A stretch of DNA of 64,000 nt from Antedon mediterranea (taxonomy: Eukaryota; Echinodermata; Crinoidea; Comatulida; Antedonidae), in the NCBI RefSeq assembly GCF_964355755.1, contig NC_092679.1, forward strand, positions 9,178,001 to 9,242,000, given 5' to 3'. A model generated the notes under the pieces. The model was not told where the DNA came from. It made no database searches and saw only the letters and a program-made list of their open reading frames with translations. The position numbers and the translations under genes were made by a program. Every line of letters begins with the position of its first letter. Within the stretch, counting starts at the first letter, position 1. Positions 1 to 11,035 of the stretch are shown here, piece after piece.

Positions 1-276
1 AGACATTTTAGACCATTTTGTGATTTTCGAAAAAAGTTGTTAACATAAAAACATCAAAGTGTACAGAAAAGCTTCAAATCGCATTTAGAGACGTTTTAGA
101 CCATTTTGTGATTTTCAAAAAAACTTGTTAACATAAAAACACCAAAGTGCTTAGAATAGCTTAAAATCGCATTTGGAGACGTTTTAGACCATTTTGTGAT
201 TTTCGAAAAACTTGTTAACATAAAAACATCAAAGTGTACAGAATAGCTTCAAATCGCATTTGGAGACGTTTTAGAC
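1..276 (-). repeat. Ordinary monomers at left edge
   Basis: About three minus-strand monomers, entered mid-unit at base 1. The sequence up to about 250 follows 1819 onward (and 3297 onward). It then jumps to the monomer next to module end 276, so a few monomers present in the other copies are missing here. No gene. Confidence 0.85.
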
Positions 277-1305
277 AATTTTGTGATTTTCGAAAAACTT
301 GGTTACACAAAAACATCAAAGTGCTTGAAATCACATTAGAAACCGTTTTAGACCATTTTGAGCATTTTGATAAAACATTTCACACAAAAACATCAAAGAG
401 CACAAAGTAGCTTAATATCGTATTTAAAAACGTTTTTGGCCATTTTGAGCATTTCGACAGAAAATTTTCACACAAAACATCAAAGTGTACAGAATAGCTT
501 CAAATCGCATTTGGAAACGTTTTAGACCATTTTGAGCATTTCGAAAAACTTGTTAACACAAAAACACCAAAGTGCTTAAAATAGCTTCAAATCGCATTTG
601 GAGACGTTTTAGACCATTTTGTGATTTTCGAAAAAACTTGTTAACATAAAAACACCAAAGTGCTTAAAATAGCTTTAAATCGCATTTGGAGATGTTTTAG
701 ACCATTTTGTGATTTTCTAAAAAACTTGTTAACATAAAAACATCAAAGTGTACAGAATAGCTTCAAATCGCATTTGGAGACGTTTTAGACAATTTTGTGA
801 TTTTCGAAAAACTTGTTAACACAAAAACACCAAACTGCTTAAAATAGCTTCAAATCACATTTGGAGACATTTTAGACCCTTTTGTGATTTTCAAAAAAAC
901 TTGGTTACACAAAAGCACCTAAGTGCTTAAAATAGCTTCAAATCGCATTTGGAGACGTTTTAGACCATTTTGTGATTTTCGAAAAAACTAGTTAACATAA
1001 AAACATCAAAGTGCTTAAAATCACATTAGAAATCGTTTTAGACCATTTTGAGCATTTTGCTAAAACTTTTCACAAAAAAACATCAAAGAGCACAAAATAG
1101 CTTAATATCGTGTTTAAAAACGTTTTAGACCATTTTGAGCATTTCGAAAAACTTGTTAACACAAAAACACCAAAGTGCTTAAAATAGCTTCAAATCGCAT
1201 TTGGAGACGTTTTAGACCATTTTGTGAGTTTCGAAAAAATTTGTTTAAATAAAAACACCAATGTGCTAAGAATAGTTTAAAATCGCATTTGCAGACGTTT
1301 TAGAC
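277..1305 (-). repeat. 12-monomer module, inverted copy 1 (1029 bp)
   Basis: Reading in reverse from 1305: X, Y, then G with its last base at 1130, H, I (caaaagcacc form at 913), J, K, L, M, E, F (gcacaaagtag at about 400) and D ending at 277. The G-to-D part is exactly 854 bp, as in all complete copies. Confidence 0.85.
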
Positions 1306-2555
1306 CATTTTGTTTTCGAAAAAAACTTGTTAACATAAAAACACAAAAGTGTTTAGAATAGCTTCAAATTGCATTTGTAGACGTTTTAGACCATTTTGTG
1401 ATCTTCGAAAAAACTTGTTAACATAAAAACATCAAAGTGTACAGAATAGCTTCAAATCGCATTTGGAGACGTTTTAGACCATTTTGTGATTTTCGAAAAA
1501 ACTTGTTAACATAAAAACACCAAAGTGTAAAGAAAAGCTTCAAATCGCATTTTGAAACGTTTTAGACCATTTTGTGATTTTCGAAAAAACTTATTAACAT
1601 AAAAACATCAAAGTGTACAGATTAGCTTCAAATCGCATTTGGAGACGTTTTAGACCATTTTGTGATTTTCGAAAAAACTTGTTAACATAAAAACACCAAA
1701 GTGTACAGAAAAGCTTCAAATCGCTATTGGAGACGTTTTAGACCATTTTGTGATTTTCGAAAAAAATTGTTTCCATAAAAACACCAAAGTGCTTAGAATA
1801 GCTTCAAATCGCATTTGGAGACATTTTAGACCATTTTGTGATTTTCGAAAAAAGTTGTTAACATAAAAACATCAAAGTGTACAGAAAAGCTTCAAATCGC
1901 ATTTAGAGACGTTTTAGACCATTTTGTGATTTTCAAAAAAACTTGTTAACATAAAAACACCAAAGTGCTTAGAATAGCTTAAAATCGCATTTGGAGACGT
2001 TTTAGACCATTTTGTGATTTTCGAAAAACTTGTTAACATAAAAACATCAAAGTGTACAGAATAGCTTAAAATCGCTATTGGAGACGTTTTAGACCATTTT
2101 GTGATTTTCGAAAAAACTTGTTAACATAAAAACATCAAAGTGCTTAGAATAGCTTCAAATCGCATTTGGAGAAAATTTAGACCATTTTGTGATTTTCGAA
2201 AAAAGTTAACATAAAAACATTAAAGTGTACAGAAAAGCTTCAAATCGCATTTAGAGACGTTTTAGACCATTTTGTGATTTTCGAAAAACTTGTTAACATA
2301 AAAACATCAAAGTGTACAGAATAGCTTCAAATCGCATTTGGAGACGTTTTAGACCATTTTGTGATTTTCGAAAAACTTGTTAACATAAAAACATCAAAGT
2401 GTACAGAATAGCTTCAAATCGCATTTGGAGACGTTTTAGACAATTTTGTGATTTTCGAAAAACTTGGTTACACAAAAACATCAAAGTGCTTGAAATCACA
2501 TTAGAAACCGTTTTAGACCATTTTGAGCATTTCGATAAAACATTTCACACAAAAA
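1078..2555 (-). repeat. 1478-bp tandem duplication, copy 1
   Basis: This matches 2556-4033 with offset 1475 early and 1478 later. The 3-bp shift is explained by loss of tga in ttgttttcg near 1311, where the other copy has ttgtgattttcg. The copy starts in the G monomer of the module at 277-1305 and ends inside a hybrid F/G monomer (2519-2605). Confidence 0.85.
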
Positions 2556-2605
2556 CATCAAAGAGCACAAAATAGCTTAATATCGTGTTTAAAAACGTTT
2601 TAGAC
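2519..2605 (-). repeat. Hybrid F/G monomer
   Basis: An 87-bp monomer whose part near D (2442-2518) is F type (tcgataaaac, atttcacac), while its other part is G type (gcacaaaatagc, gtgtttaaaaacg). It joins D directly to Y-X and so skips H to E of the usual module. It marks the junction of the 1478-bp duplication. Confidence 0.85.
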
Positions 2606-4033
2606 CATTTTGAGCATTTCGAAAAACTTGTTAACACAAAAACACCAAAGTGCTTAAAATAGCTTCAAATCGCATTTGGAGACGTTTTAGACCATTTTGT
2701 GAGTTTCGAAAAAATTTGTTTATATAAAAACACCAATGTGCTAAGAATAGTTTAAAATCGCATTTGCAGACGTTTTAGACCATTTTGTGATTTTCGAAAA
2801 AAACTTGTTAACATAAAAACACAAAAGTGTTTAGAATAGCTTCAAATTGCATTTGTAGACGTTTTAGACCATTTTGTGATCTTCGAAAAAACTTGTTAAC
2901 ATAAAAACATCAAAGTGTACAGAATAGCTTCAAATCGCATTTGGAGACGTTTTAGACCATTTTGTGATTTTCGAAAAAACTTGTTAACATAAAAACACCA
3001 AAGTGTAAAGAAAAGCTTCAAATCGCATTTTGAAACGTTTTAGACCATTTTGTGATTTTCGAAAAAACTTATTAACATAAAAACATCAAAGTGTACAGAT
3101 TAGCTTCAAATCGCATTTGGAGACGTTTTAGACCATTTTGTGATTTTCGAAAAAACTTGTTAACATAAAAACACCAAAGTGTACAGAAAAGCTTCAAATC
3201 GCTATTGGAGACGTTTTAGACCATTTTGTGATTTTCGAAAAAAATTGTTTCCATAAAAACACCAAAGTGCTTAGAATAGCTTCAAATCGCATTTGGAGAC
3301 ATTTTAGACCATTTTGTGATTTTCGAAAAAAGTTGTTAACATAAAAACATCAAAGTGTACAGAAAAGCTTCAAATCGCATTTAGAGACGTTTTAGACCAT
3401 TTTGTGATTTTCAAAAAAACTTGTTAACATAAAAACACCAAAGTGCTTAGAATAGCTTAAAATCGCATTTGGAGACGTTTTAGACCATTTTGTGATTTTC
3501 GAAAAACTTGTTAACATAAAAACATCAAAGTGTACAGAATAGCTTAAAATCGCTATTGGAGACGTTTTAGACCATTTTGTGATTTTCGAAAAAACTTGTT
3601 AACATAAAAACATCAAAGTGCTTAGAATAGCTTCAAATCGCATTTGGAGAAAATTTAGACCATTTTGTGATTTTCGAAAAAAGTTAACATAAAAACATTA
3701 AAGTGTACAGAAAAGCTTCAAATCGCATTTAGAGACGTTTTAGACCATTTTGTGATTTTCGAAAAACTTGTTAACATAAAAACATCAAAGTGTACAGAAT
3801 AGCTTCAAATCGCATTTGGAGACGTTTTAGACCATTTTGTGATTTTCGAAAAACTTGTTAACATAAAAACATCAAAGTGTACAGAATAGCTTCAAATCGC
3901 ATTTGGAGACGTTTTAGACAATTTTGTGATTTTCGAAAAACTTGGTTACACAAAAACATCAAAGTGCTTGAAATCACATTAGAAACCGTTTTAGACCATT
4001 TTGAGCATTTCGATAAAACATTTCACACAAAAA
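2556..4033 (-). repeat. 1478-bp tandem duplication, copy 2
   Basis: Second copy of 1078-2555. Shared private variants include gagtttcgaa followed by a long A-run, gctattggag, cttattaac, and the monomer with gagaaaattt. At its end it returns to a normal F monomer (gcacaaagtagc near 4041). Further monomers up to 5487 are ordinary, with runs of the acagacattttagaccc type at about 4430-4970. Confidence 0.85.
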
Positions 4034-6349
4034 CATCAAAGAGCACAAAGTAGCTTAATATCGTATTTAAAAACGTTTTTGACCATTTTGAGCATTTCGA
4101 AAGAAAATTTTCACACAAAACATCAAAGTGTACAGAATAGCTTCAAATCGCATTTGGAAACGTTTTAGACCATTTTGTGATTTTCGAAAAACTTGTTAAC
4201 ACAAAAACACCAAAGTGCTTAAAATAGCTTCAAATCGCATTTGGAGACGTTTTAGACCATTTTGTGATTTTCGAAAAAACTTGTTAACATAAAAACACAA
4301 AAGTGCTTAGAATAGCTTCAAATCGCATTTGTAGACGTTTTAGACCATTTTGTGATTTTCGAAAAAACTTGTTAATCTAAAAACACCAAAGTGCTTTAAA
4401 TAGCTTCAAATCGCATTTACAGACATTTTAGACCCTTTTGTGATTTTCGAAAAAACTTGTTAACATAAAAACATCAAAGTGTACAGATTAGCTACAAATC
4501 GCATTTGTAGACGTTTTAGACCATTTTGTGATTTTCGAAAAAACTTGCTAACATAAAAACATCAAAGTGTACAGAATAGCTTCAAATCACATTTGGAGAC
4601 GTTTTAGACCATTTTGTGATTTTCGAAAAAAATTGTTTCCATAAAAACACCAAAGTGCTTAGAATAGCTTCAAATCGCATTTGGAGACATTTTAGACCAT
4701 TTTGTGATTTTCGAAAAAACTTGTTAACATAAAAACACAAAAGTGCTTAGAATAGCTTCAAATCGCATTTGTAGACGTTTTAGACCATTTTGTGATTTTC
4801 GAAAAAACTTGTTAACCTAAAAACACCAAAGTGCTTTAAATAGCTTCAAATCGCATTTACAGACATTTTAGACCCTTTTGTGATTTTCGAAAAAACTTGT
4901 TAACCTAAAAACACCAAAGTGCTTTAAATAGCTTCAAATCGCATTTACAGACATTTTAGACCCTTTTGTGATTTTCGAAAAAACTTGTTAACATAAAAAC
5001 ATCAAAGTGTACAGATTAGCTTCAAATCGCATTTGTAGACGTTTTAGACCATTTTGTGATTTTCGAAAAAACTTGCTAACATAAAAACATCAAAGTGTAC
5101 AGAATAGCTTCAAATCACATTTGGAGACGTTTTAGACCATTTTGTGATTTTCGAAAAAAATTGTTTCCATAAAAACACCAAAGTGCTTAGAATAGCTTCA
5201 AATCGCATTTGGAGACATTTTAGACCATTTTGTGATTTTCGAAAAAACTTGTTAACATAAAAACATCAAAATGTACAGAAAAGCTTCAAATCTCATTTAG
5301 AGACGTTTTAGACCATTTTGTGATTTCAAAAAAACTTGTTAACATAAAAACACCAAAGTGCTTAGAATAGCTTAAAATCGCATTTGGAGACGTTTTAGAC
5401 CATTTTGTGATTTTCGAAAAACTTGTTAACATAAAAACATCAAAGAGTACAGAATAGCTTCAAATCGCATTTGGAGACGTTTTAGACAATTTTGTGATTT
5501 TCGAAAAACTTGGTTACACAAAAACATCAAAGTGCTTGAAATCACATTAGAAACCGTTTTAGACCATTTTGAGCATTTCGATAAAACATTTCACACAAAA
5601 ACATCAAAGAGCACAAAGTAGCTTAATATCGTATTTAAAAACGTTTTTGACCATTTTGAGCATTTCGACAGAAAATTTTCACACAAAACATCAAAGTGTA
5701 CAGAATAGCTTCAAATCGCATTTGGAAACGTTTTAGACCATTTTGAGCATTTCGAAAAACTTGTTAACACAAAAACACCAAAGTGCTTAAAATAGCTTCA
5801 AATCGCATTTGGAGACGTTTTAGACCATTTTGTGATTTTCGAAAAAACTTGTTAACATAAAAACACCAAAGTGCTTAAAATAGCTTTAAATCGCATTTGG
5901 AGATGTTTTAGACCATTTTGTGATTTTCTAAAAAACTTGTTAACATAAAAACATCAAAGTGTACAGAATAGCTTCAAATCGCATTTGGAGACGTTTTAGA
6001 CAATTTTGTGATTTCCGAAAAACTTGTTAACACAAAAACACCAAAGTGCTTAAAATAGCTTCAAATCACATTTGGAGACATTTTAGACCCTTTTGTGATT
6101 TTCAAAAAAACTTGGTTACACAAAAGCACTTAAGTGCTTAAAATAGCTTCAAATCGCATTTGGAGACGTTTTAGACCATTTTGTGATTTTCGAAAAAACT
6201 AGTTAACATAAAAACATCAAAGTGCTTAAAATCACATTAGAAATCGTTTTAGACCATTTTGAGCATTTTGCTAAAACTTTTCACAAAAAAACACCAAAGA
6301 GCACAAAATAGCTTAATATCGTGTTTAAAAACGTTTTAGACCATTTTGA
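3700..6349 (-). repeat. Left arm of large inverted repeat (2650 bp)
   Basis: This arm is the reverse complement of 6527-9176, with paired positions summing to 12876. Private variants match at the expected places: the ttccgaaa at 6014, the cttaag hexamer at 6129, the tctcattt at 5291, the gctacaaatc at 4491 and the aagaaaatt at 4101. Each lands on its complement in the right arm. Pairing fails at 3699/9177 and soon becomes different monomers. I found no mismatch at the sites sampled, so the arms look nearly or fully identical. Confidence 0.9.
4034..5487 (-). repeat. Ordinary monomers between inverted modules
   Basis: Minus-strand 87-88 bp monomers with an E-F-D trimer near 4041. The types acagacatttt with gaccctttt, and gtagacg with aaaagtgc, are repeated several times (4300-5040). 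All of it lies in the left arm of the large inverted repeat, so 7389-8842 mirrors it. No gene. Confidence 0.85.
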
Positions 6350-6516
6350 GCATTTCGAAAAACTTGTTAACACAAAAACACCAAAGTGCTTAAAATAGCT
6401 TCAAATCGCATTTGGAGACGTTTTAGACCATTTTGTGAGTTTCGAAAAAATTTGTTTAAATAAAAACACCAATGTGCTAAGAATAGTTTAAAATCGCATT
6501 TGCAGACGTTTTAGAC
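5488..6516 (-). repeat. 12-monomer module, inverted copy 2 (1029 bp)
   Basis: Complete minus-strand module: X and Y lie between 6342 and 6516, and G to D in 5488-6341 (854 bp). Private marks are gcacttaagtgc in I (near 6126) and the caccaaag form of G (near 6292). The right arm shares both. Confidence 0.88.
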
Positions 6517-6526
6517 CATTTTGTGA
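6350..6526 (-). repeat. 177-bp spacer of inverted repeat (monomers Y and X)
   Basis: The spacer is two monomers long. In forward reading it is X (tctgcaaatg, gattttaaac, gcacattggtg, atttaaac) then Y (gctattttaagc with a tgctc 3' end). On the plus strand an X-Y pair precedes G in the other modules, but the right arm starts straight at G. The right arm thus lacks the X-Y pair that lies between the arms. Confidence 0.88.
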
Positions 6527-6546
6527 TCAAAATGGTCTAAAACGTT
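6507..6546. repeat. 18-bp-arm palindrome at inversion junction
   Basis: acgttttagaccattttg is followed by the four bases tgat and then its exact reverse complement caaaatggtctaaaacgt. The segment is the most conserved part of the monomer, so joining two oppositely oriented monomers here creates the palindrome. It could form a short hairpin and marks the place where the strand switch happened. Confidence 0.93.
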
Positions 6547-7388
6547 TTTAAACACGATATTAAGCTATTTTGTGCTCTTTGGTGTTTTTTTGTGAAAAGT
6601 TTTAGCAAAATGCTCAAAATGGTCTAAAACGATTTCTAATGTGATTTTAAGCACTTTGATGTTTTTATGTTAACTAGTTTTTTCGAAAATCACAAAATGG
6701 TCTAAAACGTCTCCAAATGCGATTTGAAGCTATTTTAAGCACTTAAGTGCTTTTGTGTAACCAAGTTTTTTTGAAAATCACAAAAGGGTCTAAAATGTCT
6801 CCAAATGTGATTTGAAGCTATTTTAAGCACTTTGGTGTTTTTGTGTTAACAAGTTTTTCGGAAATCACAAAATTGTCTAAAACGTCTCCAAATGCGATTT
6901 GAAGCTATTCTGTACACTTTGATGTTTTTATGTTAACAAGTTTTTTAGAAAATCACAAAATGGTCTAAAACATCTCCAAATGCGATTTAAAGCTATTTTA
7001 AGCACTTTGGTGTTTTTATGTTAACAAGTTTTTTCGAAAATCACAAAATGGTCTAAAACGTCTCCAAATGCGATTTGAAGCTATTTTAAGCACTTTGGTG
7101 TTTTTGTGTTAACAAGTTTTTCGAAATGCTCAAAATGGTCTAAAACGTTTCCAAATGCGATTTGAAGCTATTCTGTACACTTTGATGTTTTGTGTGAAAA
7201 TTTTCTGTCGAAATGCTCAAAATGGTCAAAAACGTTTTTAAATACGATATTAAGCTACTTTGTGCTCTTTGATGTTTTTGTGTGAAATGTTTTATCGAAA
7301 TGCTCAAAATGGTCTAAAACGGTTTCTAATGTGATTTCAAGCACTTTGATGTTTTTGTGTAACCAAGTTTTTCGAAAATCACAAAATT
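6535..7388 (+). repeat. Module without X-Y (854 bp), right arm
   Basis: Monomer starts are G 6535, H 6622, I 6700, J 6788, K 6875, L 6963, M 7051, E 7138, F 7225 and D 7312. Lengths are 87, 78, 88, 87, 88, 88, 87, 87, 87 and 77. Diagnostic traits: G cgatattaagctatttt and tagcaaaatgc; H ttctaatgtg and aactag; I aagcactta and gtgctttt; J aaaagggtc and aatgtgattt; K cggaaatc before it and ctgtacac; L aaaacatctcc; E gtgtgaaaattttc; F gtcaaaaacg; D cggtttctaatg. This copy defines the lettering used for the other modules. Confidence 0.9.
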
Positions 7389-8580
7389 GTCTAAAACGTC
7401 TCCAAATGCGATTTGAAGCTATTCTGTACTCTTTGATGTTTTTATGTTAACAAGTTTTTCGAAAATCACAAAATGGTCTAAAACGTCTCCAAATGCGATT
7501 TTAAGCTATTCTAAGCACTTTGGTGTTTTTATGTTAACAAGTTTTTTTGAAATCACAAAATGGTCTAAAACGTCTCTAAATGAGATTTGAAGCTTTTCTG
7601 TACATTTTGATGTTTTTATGTTAACAAGTTTTTTCGAAAATCACAAAATGGTCTAAAATGTCTCCAAATGCGATTTGAAGCTATTCTAAGCACTTTGGTG
7701 TTTTTATGGAAACAATTTTTTTCGAAAATCACAAAATGGTCTAAAACGTCTCCAAATGTGATTTGAAGCTATTCTGTACACTTTGATGTTTTTATGTTAG
7801 CAAGTTTTTTCGAAAATCACAAAATGGTCTAAAACGTCTACAAATGCGATTTGAAGCTAATCTGTACACTTTGATGTTTTTATGTTAACAAGTTTTTTCG
7901 AAAATCACAAAAGGGTCTAAAATGTCTGTAAATGCGATTTGAAGCTATTTAAAGCACTTTGGTGTTTTTAGGTTAACAAGTTTTTTCGAAAATCACAAAA
8001 GGGTCTAAAATGTCTGTAAATGCGATTTGAAGCTATTTAAAGCACTTTGGTGTTTTTAGGTTAACAAGTTTTTTCGAAAATCACAAAATGGTCTAAAACG
8101 TCTACAAATGCGATTTGAAGCTATTCTAAGCACTTTTGTGTTTTTATGTTAACAAGTTTTTTCGAAAATCACAAAATGGTCTAAAATGTCTCCAAATGCG
8201 ATTTGAAGCTATTCTAAGCACTTTGGTGTTTTTATGGAAACAATTTTTTTCGAAAATCACAAAATGGTCTAAAACGTCTCCAAATGTGATTTGAAGCTAT
8301 TCTGTACACTTTGATGTTTTTATGTTAGCAAGTTTTTTCGAAAATCACAAAATGGTCTAAAACGTCTACAAATGCGATTTGTAGCTAATCTGTACACTTT
8401 GATGTTTTTATGTTAACAAGTTTTTTCGAAAATCACAAAAGGGTCTAAAATGTCTGTAAATGCGATTTGAAGCTATTTAAAGCACTTTGGTGTTTTTAGA
8501 TTAACAAGTTTTTTCGAAAATCACAAAATGGTCTAAAACGTCTACAAATGCGATTTGAAGCTATTCTAAGCACTTTTGTG
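7389..8580 (+). repeat. Ordinary monomers, right arm
   Basis: Plus-strand 87-88 bp monomers that mirror 4296-5487. The gggtctaaaatgtctgtaaa type occurs three times (7911, 7999 and 8442) beside variants with ttagcaag or tctacaaatg. No gene or RNA. Confidence 0.85.
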
Positions 8581-11035
8581 TTTTTATGTTAACAAGTTTT
8601 TTCGAAAATCACAAAATGGTCTAAAACGTCTCCAAATGCGATTTGAAGCTATTTTAAGCACTTTGGTGTTTTTGTGTTAACAAGTTTTTCGAAAATCACA
8701 AAATGGTCTAAAACGTTTCCAAATGCGATTTGAAGCTATTCTGTACACTTTGATGTTTTGTGTGAAAATTTTCTTTCGAAATGCTCAAAATGGTCAAAAA
8801 CGTTTTTAAATACGATATTAAGCTACTTTGTGCTCTTTGATGTTTTTGTGTGAAATGTTTTATCGAAATGCTCAAAATGGTCTAAAACGGTTTCTAATGT
8901 GATTTCAAGCACTTTGATGTTTTTGTGTAACCAAGTTTTTCGAAAATCACAAAATTGTCTAAAACGTCTCCAAATGCGATTTGAAGCTATTCTGTACACT
9001 TTGATGTTTTTATGTTAACAAGTTTTTCGAAAATCACAAAATGGTCTAAAACGTCTCCAAATGCGATTTGAAGCTATTCTGTACACTTTGATGTTTTTAT
9101 GTTAACAAGTTTTTCGAAAATCACAAAATGGTCTAAAACGTCTCTAAATGCGATTTGAAGCTTTTCTGTACACTTTGATGTTTTTATGTTAACAACTTTT
9201 TTCGAAAATCACAAAATGGTCTAAAACGTCTACAAATGCGATTTGAAGCTATTCTAAGCACTTTTGTGTTTTTATGTTAACAAGTTTTTTCGAAAATAAC
9301 AAAATGGTCTAAAACGTCTGCAAATGCGATTTGAAGCTATTTTAAGCACTTTGGTGTTTTTGTGTTAACAAGTTTTTCGAAATGCTCAAAATGGTCTAAA
9401 ACGTTTCCAAATGCGATTTGAAGCTATTCTGTACACTTTGATGTTTTGTGTGAAAATTTTCTGTCGAAATGCTCAAAATGGTCAAAAACGTTTTTAAATA
9501 CGATATTAAGCTACTTTGTGCTCTTTGATGTTTTTGTGTGAAATGTTTTATCGAAATGCTCAAAATGGTTTAAAACGGTTTCTAATGTGATTTCAAGCAC
9601 TTTGATGTTTTTGTGTAACCAAGTTTTTCGAAAATCACAAAATTGTCTAAAACGTCTCCAAATGCGATTTGAAGCTATTCTGTACACTTTGGTGTTTTTA
9701 TGTTAACAAGTTTTTTCGAAAATCACAAAATGGTCTAAAACATCTCCAAATGCGATTTAAAGCTATTTTAAGCACTTTTGTGTTTTTGTGTTAACAAGTT
9801 TTTCGAAAATCACAAAATGGTCTAAAACGTTTCCAAATGCGATTTGAAGCTATTCTGTACACTTTGATGTTTTGTGTGAAAATTTTCTTTCGAAATGCTC
9901 AAAATGGTCAAAAAAGTTTTTAAATACGATATTAAGCTACTTTGTGCTCTTTGATGTTTTTGTGTGAAATGTTTTATCGAAATGCTCAAAATGGTCTAAA
10001 ACGGTTTCTAATGTGATTTCAAGCACTTTGATGTTTTTGTGTAACCAAGTTTTTCGAAAATCACAAAATTGTCTAAAACGTCTCCAAATGCGATTTGAAG
10101 CTATTCTGTACACTTTGATGTTTTTATGTTAACAAGTTTTTCGAAAATCACAAAATGGTCTAAAACGTCTCCAAATGCGATTTGAAGCTATTCTGTACAC
10201 TTTGATGTTTTTATGTTAACAAGTTTTTCGAAAATCACAAAATGGTCTAAAACGTCTCTAAATGCGATTTGAAGCTTTTCTGTACACTTTGATGTTTTTA
10301 TGTTAACAACTTTTTTCGAAAATCACAAAATGGTCTAAAATGTCTCCAAATGCGATTTGAAGCTATTCTAAGCACTTTGATGTTTTTATGTTACCAAGTT
10401 TTTTCGAAAATCACAAAATGGTCTAAAATGTCTCCAATAGCGATTTTAAGCTATTCTGTACACTTTGATGTTTTTATGTTAACAAGTTTTTCGAAAATCA
10501 CAAAATGGTCTAAAACGTCTCCAAATGCGATTTTAAGCTATTCTAAGCACTTTGGTGTTTTTATGTTAACAAGTTTTTTTGAAAATCACAAAATGGTCTA
10601 AAACGTCTCTAAATGCGATTTGAAGCTTTTCTGTACACTTTGATGTTTTTATGTTAACAACTTTTTTCGAAAATCACAAAATGGTCTAAAATGTCTCCAA
10701 ATGCGATTTGAAGCTATTCTAAGCACTTTGGTGTTTTTATGGAAACAATTTTTTTCGAAAATCACAAAATGGTCTAAAACGTCTCCAATAGCGATTTGAA
10801 GCTTTTCTGTACACTTTGGTGTTTTTATGTTAACAAGTTTTTTCGAAAATCACAAAATGGTCTAAAACGTCTCCAAATGCGATTTGAAGCTAATCTGTAC
10901 ACTTTGATGTTTTTATGTTAACAAGTTTTTTCGAAGATCACAAAATGGTCTAAAACGTCTACAAATGCAATTTGAAGCTATTCTAAGCACTTTTGTGTTT
11001 TTATGTTAACAAGTTTTTTCGAAAATCACAAAATG

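Larger units (their letters stand above)
1..6526 (-). repeat. Inverted-orientation satellite block
   Basis: All monomers here read on the minus strand (plus-strand landmarks are gttttagacc, ttgttaacat and gcttcaaatc). The block continues beyond the left edge of the window. It holds two complete 1029-bp modules (277-1305 and 5488-6516), a 1478-bp tandem duplication (1078-4033), and ordinary monomers between. The same monomer types and private variants occur in the plus-strand block, for example the attaac/gttaat variant at 1573 and 3071 versus 31801 and 40581. It is therefore the same family flipped, not a different satellite. Confidence 0.95.
6527..9176 (+). repeat. Right arm of large inverted repeat (2650 bp)
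   Basis: Partner of 3700-6349. It begins inside the tail of a monomer directly before the G monomer at 6535. It contains a G-to-D module without X and Y (6535-7388), ordinary monomers, and an E-F-D trimer with F at 8822. Beyond 9176 the sequence follows the 5191-bp unit, while the left arm follows material like 31.2-32.2 kb. The homology therefore ends by divergence of monomer order, not by decay. Confidence 0.9.

Noticed and set aside
6507-6546. Rho-independent terminator or miniature transposon end at the palindrome
   Set aside because: Both halves are normal satellite monomer sequence in opposite orientation. There is no target-site duplication and no unique internal sequence.
3700-9176. 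Inverted-repeat transposon (long terminal inverted repeats)
   Set aside because: The arms and spacer are plain satellite monomers with no coding sequence. The ends fade into other monomer orders without flanking direct repeats.
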